64,000 nucleotides of DNA, taken from Penelope pileata. Taxonomy: Eukaryota; Chordata; Aves; Galliformes; Cracidae. This document shows positions 26,476-37,568 of this stretch, one piece after another. The DNA lies in contig WBMW01005650.1 in the NCBI GenBank assembly GCA_013396635.1, positions 4,396,247-4,460,246 of the forward strand. The letters run 5' to 3'. The stretch's first letter is position 1. Each line of letters begins with the position of its first letter. The translations under genes and the position numbers were made by a program. The notes under the pieces are model-generated. The model did no database searches and had not been told where the DNA came from. It was given only the letters and a program-made list of their open reading frames with translations.

Positions 26476-29400
26476 GCAGGTTGCAAGAGCAGATGCAGAG
26501 GGTCTTTTCATAGAGCAGGCTCTGATAGGCCATGAAAACAGCTCAAAAAGAAAAGGGCAGAGCAATGTCACATTGTAATGCAGCTCTTTGTGCCTGGCAA
26601 AGAGGGTTAATTAGCTGATTGCTCCACTCTTCATCTTCATTTCTTAAGGTGGAGGGAACATGGTACGAAGGGGACTAATTTATCTTCATGAGTTTTAAAA
26701 TTAGCAAATAGCACCCAATCTTTGTTCAGCCTGGCACTGTTGCTGCGGCAGGGACAACTGAAAAAGGGAACAAAAACTCCTTGAAGATCTTCATTCACTC
26801 TGAGGAAAAGGAAAGAGAGATACAATATTTGAGTGGAGCTCACCATGGCAACTAGACCTGTCCTTCCTATCATTTCTCGTCACGAGAGAGCAGTGGTGAT
26901 TCTGGGTTAATGCTGCATGCAGGGACTTGTAAGTCACCTGTACTTCCTCAGCACCTATTAACCAAGTTCATTTTTCAAAGTATCCCTTAGTGCTTTGTGG
27001 CAGCAAATGGCAGCGAGGTTACCCAGATCAGCTCACTTTCAGCTGAGGGTAACTCTTGGAAGGCTTTGAGGGGCAGTCAAGTTCAGAGCTGTTTGACAGG
27101 GAAATTGTGTCACTGCCTAATGACAAGCAAGGTGAGGATTTTACACTAGATTAGATGTGGTTTCACGTCCTTTTAAGAAAGCCATGGTCATGGTAGCTGT
27201 GGGGAAGGAAGTACAGCAGTGTTCATGTTGTGAGGCATGTCAAACAAATGTAATAGTTCAGGAAGTTTCTTCTTCAAATGAACAAAGAGGTCTAAACTAA
27301 TCTTTTTCCTGTTGGGGAACTTCACACCTTGTTATGTTCTTTAACTCGCATTATGATCTAAGTAAAGTATTAGGTCCTAGTGTTTGTATTTATTGAAATC
27401 ATCTATTTATGGGATTAAAGTGCAGTCTTTTTAATTGTGCTTGCAGTAGTCAGTACAAATTGCACATTTAATTATTGTGTACTTAAAATCTGATAATCGT
27501 AGAAAATCAAATACACAGCTTGGTTGATTCAGAAAATATTTTTAATAGGGCACTATTAAATTATAGAGTTAAACATTATTAGATATATTTATTCATGAGA
27601 GATAATTTGATATGTAACAAAATAAGCCAATACATGGTGTAACCTCTTGCAGTCTAATTTTCATGGATGAGCTCTTGCATATTTAATATCCTTTGAGGAT
27701 ATATTTTAACCTAGACTAATTACTGCTTTCCTCTTATTTCTGTTCAGTTTGACATAGACTGTTGGCTAAAATAATGTAATATTGTTATTACTGAGCAAAT
27801 TAAGTAAATCGAGCTTATTTAATTTAGCGCCATTGTTTATACCGTAAGTGGCCTGATGTAGGTTATGACAACACACATCACACAGAAACAAGAAAGGCTA
27901 TGAATTAAGGAGGACTAATATGTTAAAAATTATCTCTATAAAGAAATCTTATTCACGTTGCATGGTGAACACCATCAGGAATATTTTCTAATCTTTGAAA
28001 CTTTTAAATAATATCTTTTTCCTATTATCCTGGTACATTTATGAAGAGAAGTGAAGCAGGAATTTAATGGTGATATAAGTTATTATTACATTATTAAGAC
28101 AATTAAGCTTAAAAGACTGTCCAGATACCTGGGGAGCTCGTCAGAAACTTTCAGGAGAGAATACCTTAGCACAGAGATTTTGTACTTGAAAATAGGTTAA
28201 TTAATTGAAAGCCTGTGTCATGGCTTTGATATATACATTAATTTTGTGTCAGAAAATTTTTAATGAGACGTCTTTATTTTGTTCTCAATGACATCTCTGT
28301 AAAATGTACTGATCGGTCAGGTTATGTGTTTGTACATTTTGGTACAACGCCTGTGCTGTCAGTTGGTTTAACCAGATCAGTTTTGCTTGGTTCATCACCA
28401 AACACCTTGCTGCATTTTGCTTTTTGGTTCATCATTTTTTGAACATACTGAAGTTTTAAAAGGTCTTTTTCATATGAAAATAAATGTGAAAAACAGAAAA
28501 CTTATATTCATGTAACTTTATTTGAATTTGATGTTATAGTTATGATAAATGTTATAGACTCAAAGTTTTCCAGAGTTCAGTTCTGTATAGCAATCTGAAA
28601 GATATAAAATATATTTTAATCATGTCATAATCCTTTATTAAGTTTTTCAAGCTGCCTTTGATTTCATTTTATTCAGAATTCCTATTGCATTCCTATTAAA
28701 ATTATTACATGCTTTAGGTCTGATATAAAAGTTGCTATATAAAGGTTGGAATTTTGCTCAGCCTTTTATGAATGCTTGTGATACTCAAGGTCCTATAGCA
28801 AGACACAGACTGCACACTGTGCTCAGTCTTTATCAGAATAAGACATGGAAACATTTTCTGCAAAACCTTCAAATAGTGCTCTGTCTGGAAATGTTTTGTG
28901 GGCTCATTCAGACTGAAGTGCTGAAAGATCCATGGATTAAGTGAGGAAAATTGTTTACTGAGACCACCATCAGTTTTCCTTTCAAGAGTAGGTTAATGCC
29001 AGAAAAGGGGGGGAGGGGGAGGGAAATATAGAGCCAAATGCATTTGAATGTAGCTCATCATCTAATTCTTCAGAATTATCAGGCTGTTAGTACAAGATAG
29101 GAAGCTTAAAGTCGTTGAATTTCGCAAGGTGTATTATCATTAAAGAGCACGTATCTGCTCCTAGTACTGTGTTTTGGCCTTCTGACACCCATTCCTGATC
29201 TCCAGGTTTAATTTATGTTGTCTGTGCCCAATTCATAATGAGATGTTTCCAATGATTTAGCCTGTTAACAAACACCTGCCAATCTTTTCTCAAGCCATAA
29301 ACATTTATCCTGTTCAAACTGATATTTTTCCTTCTGTCAGAAACCTTGTAATGAGCTGGGATTATCTGAGCACCTTTTTAATAAACGCAAAGTCATCCAG

Positions 29401-30265
29401 GTAATGTGCTAATACATGGAAGATCAAGAAATGCATCAAATATATTTGTGATCATTTATATGTAAAATTGCACATAAAACTATGGTCAAATTGATTTGAC
29501 ATTGGATCTAAAATAGGTGGAAAATTATAAAGAGAGAAAGAAGGAAGTGATAAGATAATGGGACCATTTCATGGAATCCTGGATACAGGCTCATATGAAG
29601 GATAAATTACATTAAGGAAAACAGATACTTTGACTTTATTGTTACGCAGTTAACATGGTCTCACTACAGTAGTGAAATATCTTTAGAGCCATTCATGTCC
29701 TGTGATTTCAAGCTCACAAAGTGAGAGGTCATACGTTCGATTGTATCCGCTCAGCCATTCCTGAAAAGGTTAGTTTCTCAGATGTATAACCAGTAACTAG
29801 TTATAAATAAAAAAAATTCAAGATTAAACTAGACTAGGAAAACTTTGGAAACTTGCAATATTTTCCAGATAGCACTGAAATTTCTTCTAATAATTGATTT
29901 GAATGACTTTATCATCATACTGCCCTCATGAAGCTTTACAGCAAAATCATCACCTGCCGTGGTGCATTGAATCTGGTGGAGTGCTGGTGCTCTCAGGTTG
30001 CTCTGATTTGGCTGTAACAGTAAAGAAATATGAACTGAAGTGAATCAGCTCCCCAGAGCTTGTGGCTGGCTGAGGCCAGTGTATCAATAGAAATGTCCCT
30101 GCCCCAGATGAGTAACCAAACTATATACAGTTTTCACAGATTTGGTCATTAACATCTGTACTAGTGGAAATGTACTTCATGTGTTAGGAGTAAAGAATCT
30201 TTCCCCATTATCTAAAATGTATTTAGTAAAATATCCCATAATCTTCTGGCTGATAAAGAAATGGA

Positions 30266-30314
30266 CTTGTCCTTGCCCTTGTCCTTGCCCTTGCTCTCAC
30301 CCTTGTCCGTGCCC
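30266..30314 (+). repeat. CCTTGY hexamer minisatellite
   Basis: CTTGTCCTTGCCCTTGTCC and its continuation alternate CCTTGT and CCTTGC for about four 12-bp units, then degrade through CTCACCC to CCGTGCCC. It creates a spurious Cys-Pro repeat in one reading frame. It is a small simple repeat that may be length-polymorphic. Confidence 0.85.
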
Positions 30315-33300
30315 AACCATCGGGCTGCACTTTGACTGCCTCATCCAGAAGCCAATGCTGAGTGGGCAGGTAAGCTCAGCTGGCTAGAGCTGTGAACTGA
30401 CACCAATACCAAATACATTTTTTCATCTGTCAGCTAACTAGAAAGTAATTTTTTTCTAATTCAAAAGGAAGGCCCTCCCTTTACAATTGTTTGCTCAACT
30501 ATTTTTCTGTCTGGTCTGCTCGATGGATGGATGTGCAAGGAGATGGAAAACTTCATCTTTCAACTTGAAAGAATACCAATGCACTGTAAAGAACTGTTTC
30601 TATCTCACTTCACTGCATTGCTTCACATTGCTGCTAATTTCCTAAAACTGGCCACCAGGTCAACTTCTACTGTGTTTTATGATGCATGCCATGGTGTCCA
30701 GGAAGGCCCAGCAACATGCTGGGGGCATTAGGGAATTATAAAACAAAAGACTTTCTTCTGTTGGGAAATTAAATCACAGTGCAAAAATATGCAAAAGTTT
30801 TGGAAACTTTGTATTGCTGTTTTCATTATCTGTATGCCTGGCTCCAAGTGCAGGCATTATTTCTTCCCAGAGCAGCTGAACTAGTAATATACACATTATT
30901 CTGTGTGGATCCTTTGAGACTGGCTAATCAGCCATTAAAGACAGAGAATCGAAGTGTATTATACTTCACTGACACCTTGCATGAAGCAACATCAACATTC
31001 AGAAATATTTGGTAACCTTTTCTTGTGGGTATTTGGCACCTGGTTTTATGAATTAGTATACTTAGCAACATTTTTCCTCATATCTACTAAAAATAACAAC
31101 ATGAATTCTAAGAGGTTGTCAACATATTACATCCCAGGGGAGAATTTTGCTCTTCTCTCATTTATCCAGGCATGTATAGAGGCTTTTGACCCATTTAGCA
31201 TAGATAAATGACCCATGATGTGAAATTTCCCAACAGTTTAATAATGCATTTAACTCAAAGTGACACTTGCTTGCAGCTGCCTTAAAGCAGTTTCCAGGCT
31301 ATATATGTCTCTTTGAAATGATGTATGACAAGTAGGGAAGCTTCCTTGATAGAACCCCAAATCCCATGGGTGAGTAACAAGAAAATCCTTTTTAGATTGC
31401 CAGCAGCAAATTTATACTTTGCAAGTCTTTATTTAATTTTATCTGTTTCTCAATATCATTTACAGTTATGACCATTAGTCTAAAGCTCACAATAACTCCT
31501 ATATAAATTACTTTTTCCTCACAGTAACGCATTGTAAAGGCTTTTATTGATCTCATTTTTTTTTCACAAAATACTAGAGGTAAAACCCTTGTCTTACCAC
31601 TGAAAATATTTTTGTAATCTTTGTATCAAAATTCTATTACATCTGCAACTCATGTAGTGAAACAGAAAGCTACATTCTGTGTCAGCTTTAAATCAAGAAA
31701 CTTTCTTAATAAAACTCCCTTACATATTCAAAGACAGAAGTCTGAATGATAGTTCTTAATTTTTACTCACAGTTTTAAAGCAGCCATGGTTGAGTTTGCA
31801 GGAAGACGTTTATTAAATCTGCTTGTGCAGTGAGCAACTTTCATACCGTGATACATTTCATAATATTAGCAAGAAAGCTTTAAGAAAGCAAGAAAGAATC
31901 ATGTGACTTAAGAAGTCAAACAATTTGAAGAAGGCAATCGAATTTGTTATTTAATAACATTTATTGCTAATAATAGAAGTTAAAACACTCAGAATCAGAC
32001 CCTATGTTGTTCTGAGTCATTTAGTTGTAGTGTCCCGAAAGTCTACAAGCAGGAAACCAATTTTCTGTCAAAAGCCCCCCCAAACCCAAATGATCCCTAA
32101 AAACATAGCAGGAAAAGACTTATGTCCACAAGGAGAGGTTAATGTGGGCAGAGGGGGAAAAGGGAAAAGGCAACCTGAGACAGCTACAAGCCAGATGATT
32201 AGGACAGAAACACAGAGTTCACAGGATGTTTGTTACCTAGGACTCTGATCATTTTTCTGCTCTGTTGCTTCCTTTTTCCTCCAAGCTTTTATCTGCCTCA
32301 TGTTTCTCATCCCCAGTGACATTCACCTTGCTTAGCTCTCCTTGCAGGATCCCCAGGCTCATCAAGGCATGGCTGCTTAGTGATACTTTTTGTTAGGTGT
32401 TTGTACAGCGTGAGGAAAAATTTGGCCCTGACCCACAATTTGTAATACAGATAAAAAATAATGGGGTTTAAAAGTTTACTCCAGCAGCTCTGAGCCTGGA
32501 AAATGGTAGTGGAATGAAATATCAGAGAAGAGCTAGCTCCTATGTTCAGCACAAAGGCTATTCCACTTGCTGCTTTCCTATTCATAGCATTTTAAGCCCA
32601 TCTCCTGCGCTCCATTGCAATGTAAAGTCAAAGAAGTGAGCTTGAATCACAGAGAATATTTTTGATTTAGATCTAAACATGGCTCATATTTGATTTCTGC
32701 TGGCCACCATGCTGAGAAGCACGTGAAGCAGCCGACCTGAAGTTTATTCAGGGGATGGTGCGCTCAAAAGTGTGTGAACATGGCTGTTAGGGCTCACACA
32801 GTACCTGCAAAATAATTGGGTACAAATTGCCTGAGCTAACTTTAACCGTCAAACCAAAGTTAGACATCTATGCCTTCAGTCTGGGGAAGGGCATTCCAGG
32901 GAGGACTTCACCCAGCCCAGCTCTGGCCATCTGTATTTGAATGTGGTGAACCATGTTTTGGAGGGTCCTCTCTTTTGATATGGACTGCGAAAGAATCCTT
33001 CTGCTAGACCTGTATCTGTTAGATAGCCAAAGTGGTTAATATGTTCTAGCAAGGCAGAGAATTCCTGCCCTAAGGTGAAAGGACTCTCAAATGCAAAGAA
33101 GCCTCATCTTACCAATGATGCAGCTTATTTTGTTCAGGAAACAAAATAGTGATTAGAAGTTGTATTTCCAGAAAAAAATGTATTCACTGACGCAAAATGT
33201 GTTGACGGGAAGGACTGGCTGCAGAGACAGAATCTCTCTAGCCTAGACAAAGTCACCACCAGCACTAACATTGCAGCTGCCCGTGCCTGCCTGGCCACTG

Positions 33301-34099
33301 GAAGCGGGCTGCATCATGCCTCACCTTTGATACAGTGAGTCTTCCTAGCTGGGGATGAGAACAGCTTTTGCAGTGTGAGCTTGGATAAGCCTGCTAAAAG
33401 GGTGAAGCCGCTGACTACCTCGTAAAAAGATGAGCACAAGAAACAGCAGAAGTGAGGCAGGGAGCCTATATCAAAGTTAATGAAGAAGGCACAGGGTCTA
33501 AGGAAAGGAGGAAATTCTTCTAGGAGTTTGGGTTTGTATGAACTTAGAGAGATCAATTTGCTGCTGAACCATGTGAACTGAGCGACAGAGTTCATTTTGA
33601 GAAAGACATACAAACCAAAGCTTGCACAGCTAGTGCCTCAGATCAGAGGGACCTGATGAGCTCTTCTCTGCGAGAGTGGAGCTCTGAGGCTGCAATGCAC
33701 TTAGAGCTCCAGCAGCAGAAAGCAATCGCATTTTCTAACACATCCACTTTTCAGAACATTTGTTTAAACATTTCCTTCTTAGATGAAAAAATTAAAAATA
33801 GCTTATTTACTAGTAAAAGGGACAGATGCCAATTCATCTTCTTTTCTGAAATATAAAGAAAATGAGTGATACTTACACTTTAGCTTCCTCTTCATTCGTC
33901 TTCACAGATACTGGATTTATAAATATGAATGCGTTTGAAAGACATAAGAACCACATTCCTCGCAAATAATATCTGGTTTTAAATATTTGTGCCTAGCACA
34001 CTTCTTCAAAATAAATAAAATCAACTCTTCCAAAGAATATCTTTTGCAAGCTGCTTCTTAAAAATGCAAGCTTATTTGATTTAAGCTCCTTCACCAGTC

Positions 34100-34260
34100 A
34101 TTGTTAATGAATAATTATTCAGTTTTTCAAACTGAAACAGATAGCTTCATTTAGTATGATTAATGCTAATGTACAACCTCATTTGCATAATTACAAAATA
34201 TAATAAAATAAATTCCAAATAGGAATCTTTGTTACTTCTGTTACTAAGGGCCTGAAAAAA
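34100..34260. promoter_or_regulatory. Candidate conserved regulatory block with POU octamer
   Basis: The block contains a perfect POU octamer ATTTGCAT (34181-34188) running into AATTA, plus GATTAATGCTAATG and TTAATGAATAATTATTCAG nearby. The clustering of POU and homeodomain-type sites is typical of developmental enhancers in gene deserts. It is also typical of AT-rich DNA by chance, and conservation cannot be tested here. Confidence 0.2.
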
Positions 34261-37200
34261 AGCCATTACTTTTCAAAATTACTGCAAAACACAGTTACAA
34301 TATTCTGTGACTAAAATTGAAAGGTAAAACTTTTTCATCACAATGGATTACACGGCTTTGGCAAGATAAAAGTTATATCTCTGAGACAGATTGAATTAAT
34401 CTACTAAAAGTATGTATCTGCTGAAGCAGATTTTCCATCCCTACTTTTAAATATTTGGAGCTGTTTTATGTGAAAATTAACTGAGATTCTTAATGGAAGC
34501 AGTATTTTGCCTATTAGAATGTATGGAGTGTTTTTTACTTCTTAAAAGCTTAAAAAGCATAGTTCTCTGGGCAAGTTTTTGGGTGTTTTTTACTGCTGGA
34601 AGGAGAAGGCTCACTTTCCATTCTGCGTGCCACTAATTTTGATGGTCTAATGAAGACACAGTAGACTTGAGAATGCAGTCCTTGGTACAGTTTACACTTA
34701 ATAGCCAGTTTCTACTTTCTGAATATATTGTTTTGATTTCCGCTAAACTGATGTGACATCAGAATGATTACTACTGGAAGCGCCTTCCTGCAACTTGCGT
34801 TATAGGAAAGCAGGTGATATTACTCATATCTCCTAATAAATCGGGGGTAACACTGGGGTTTAATCGAGACTGTCTTAGGACAAAAGGCTGGTAGCTCCAA
34901 ACAGCTCAGAAAAGGCTGTCTGGAGAATGAGAGCGTCAGGGAAATTCCATCTTCCTGAGGCTGTTTGGCTTTTGGTCAGGCAGCTCCTGAAATCAATACC
35001 GTCATTTAGCCAGTGATTAGCCAATAATTTTTCTAAGGAAGTATGAGAAAGGTTCTCGAATGGGAGGGACAATGTAAACAAGGAAATGACTTAACAACCA
35101 TGGCAATAGACAGCAAAAGAAAGTGCAGTTCTAAGAAAGCTTCCAAAATGTTTAGGTAGATAATAAATGTAAGCAGAATGCAGTTGATTTGCTCCTACCT
35201 TGAAAAATGACTAAGTATCCTTTTATATTTGCTCTTGTGTATGTCAAATAATAGAGGATGTGTTCTTATCTCTTTCTATAGATGAAGTGAGGATTTTCAG
35301 CTCCAGGCTGTCAATTTGCACTTTGTGGTAGCATTTAAAGATATAACATTATTTTGATTTGCCAACATCTACAGCTCCATAGAGCTGCTCTTCTGGAATA
35401 AGGAATGCTTGATTTTTTCCTAGCTATTATGTCAGAATTAATTAGCTTAAATGTTTCAGTAGTTAACATATTGAGGAATTCACAGAGGCAAATTGTGTCA
35501 GTCCCTGCATGTACATATGCGACCTTGCACAGGGAGAAAGGGACTCTCCTTTTTTATTACACTGTTTGGCAGGGCTTATACACAATCCTAATCATTGCAC
35601 CTAGAGAGTAAGGGATTATTCAAGGCTAGTTTAAACTGAAATACATGACAAAGTAGGATCAGACACAGGCTGGTGGATATGGTTCCATAGGCTATTTAGA
35701 AGAGAAGATATACAAAGATAATACAGCTAACTGAATTGCAGTGGGAGAAGGAATGAAAGTAAGTTGAAACATGTCTAAATCTGCCTTGCACTTTCAATAC
35801 TTTCTCATATGAAAAGTGAAATAGCGCAGTGGATGCCTACAAATGCTAAGGACAGTGGATTTATATCCTAGCTGAGTAAGTGCTTCCTAATACTCGTCTT
35901 TCATGAAGATAAATTATTAAGCAGGGACTCAATATGAATCCTGAATCTCCAGCAATTTTCCCTCCTTTGAAGTAGATACAACCTGCACCCAATATTCTAA
36001 TGAGTCTTATTTGTAACATCTGATTAGCACTTTTATGGCTGGCTGATTGTGACAGGGAAAGTGCAAGCACTGTGAAGAGATTTGTATCAAGGCTTTCATT
36101 AAAAAGGTGAAACTTGCACAGACATTTTGGTGTTGAGATGGATAACGGCATACTGAGATGGCGTCCTACAAAAGCCATATTGGCTGGGAACAGATTAACA
36201 CAGGCCAATTAACCCTGTCTTCCTACAGGCATCAAGTCTAGCAAGAGCTTAGCTCAGCTGCCTGATGAAAAGGAGGACAAAGAAGAAAATCTCCATGGTA
36301 GCTGGGGACTGGAAACAGCTGGATGGTTACATGTGTCTCCCGTCAGATGGCTGAGCTCTGGGGAGGTAGGCTAAACAACCATTAAATAGAAAACAGGCCC
36401 TGGGACCAGTGCTTTAAAAACATTTGCTGGATGACTGTATTTTTTAATTATTTTGTTTATTTGCTTGTTTTATTCTTATTTTTGAACTCTTTTTGCTCAG
36501 AAGTGGAACTAATGAGTGTCTGAGGAGGAAAGCTCTGACACTGTTGTGCTGGGTGATGTGACCTGTGGTAGTTGGTCACTGGAGACTCCGAGGGTGGGGA
36601 ATTCAGTGGGCTCTTCTGGGATGAAAATGCAGCTTCCATGGCAATCTTCCTATAAATTTAGAGTACAATAATATTCATGGGGTTATCAGTTTTCACATTG
36701 CAATGTCTTTAAAAAAAAAATACTGTGTTTTTAAAAATTCCCCAAAACAGGAATCAAAGAAAATTGCTCTCTTTGAATAGCTTAAAAGCTAAGCTGAACT
36801 TCGAAATTTCAGTTTTCAGCTATTAAATATGTCTCTAACTGTTCAATTTGGGGGATGTAGGAGATCTTGAGTTGATCTAAAAAGTAACAGCAACAAAAAA
36901 GCTCAGAAGTAACAGAACGGTATTTTGCTCTATATGGAGACATTTCATTCAAGCCTGCTGACATGAAGCCTGCAGTCTGTTCATCAGTGATTACGGAATT
37001 AAAAACGTTACTAAATACAGGCTGAAACAATAACTGCCCATAAATCCATCATCACTGGTGGAAAATGTGTGGGATTGTGATGAATGTGTGTGGGTTTCTA
37101 AAACAACATGATTCATACATAGTGGTAATGCTGGGATGAAGGTAACTTGTGAGCCCTACGCCCTTTCATTCCTCTACTGGATGCTGCTAAGAACTTGAAT

Positions 37201-37277
37201 TTAGTAGTGACGAAAAGAGGGATGGAGAGAGATTATAATGTAAAACATATGTGAATAAAAATGGGGGGAACTATGAG

Positions 37278-37566
37278 AGCTGCTCTGAAAGTAATGCCTC
37301 CTATTTTATTATGTTGGCACACAACATCAAAGGCAGATGTTGGTGGGATGGCAGTAGAGGTTGAAGCTTCCCACCAATATTCCTTTCCATTTTGTTGCTG
37401 TGAGACAGATGGCATCAGAGGGGCAGTCTGACAAAATGGTGGTGACTATGTTGAAAGCTAATGTTTTGTAGCTGAGAAATTTCTCTGTCAAACTGTGTTG
37501 TTGTGCTCTTTGTATCTGTTGTAGTTTCCATGTAAATAAATAGGAGGCATGATTTTCAGGGAAACC
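37278..37566 (+). mobile_element. Mariner (Galluhop-like) deletion derivative, copy 1
   Basis: The 29-bp terminal inverted repeats (37278-37306 and 37538-37566) are identical at 23 positions and share ATGCCTCCTATTT. They match, from memory, the chicken Galluhop/Mariner1 ends. A TA, the mariner target site, follows the right end at 37567-37568; the left flank is AG, so the duplication is no longer intact. Inside, the leader and transposase start (ATG at 37409) run into the gene's far 3' end: GGTGGTGACTATGTTGAA reads Gly-Gly-Asp-Tyr-Val-Glu in another frame, the usual mariner C-terminus. Nearly all of the roughly 1.2-kb element, including the catalytic domain, is missing, so it is MITE-like and non-autonomous. 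It is the shorter sister of the copy at 50.3 kb. Confidence 0.88.
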
Positions 37567-37568
37567 TA

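Larger units (their letters stand above)
26640..37277. other. Long non-coding stretch with AT-rich blocks, no gene seen
   Basis: No gene is visible. Very AT-rich, TAAT-rich DNA runs from about 27400 to 28700. A block at about 29100-29500 mixes TAATGAG, AATTCAT and AAACAAACACC-like motifs in a way typical of conserved vertebrate non-coding elements, though no alignment could be made. A G-rich tract lies near 29009-29022. The region 32270-33620 is somewhat more GC-rich, with unrecognised minus-strand frames of up to 99 codons. Confidence 0.65.

Noticed and set aside
30142..30387. Frame encoding a Cys-Pro repeat
   Set aside because: It is the translation of the CCTTGY minisatellite at 30266-30314; the rest of the frame shows nothing protein-like.
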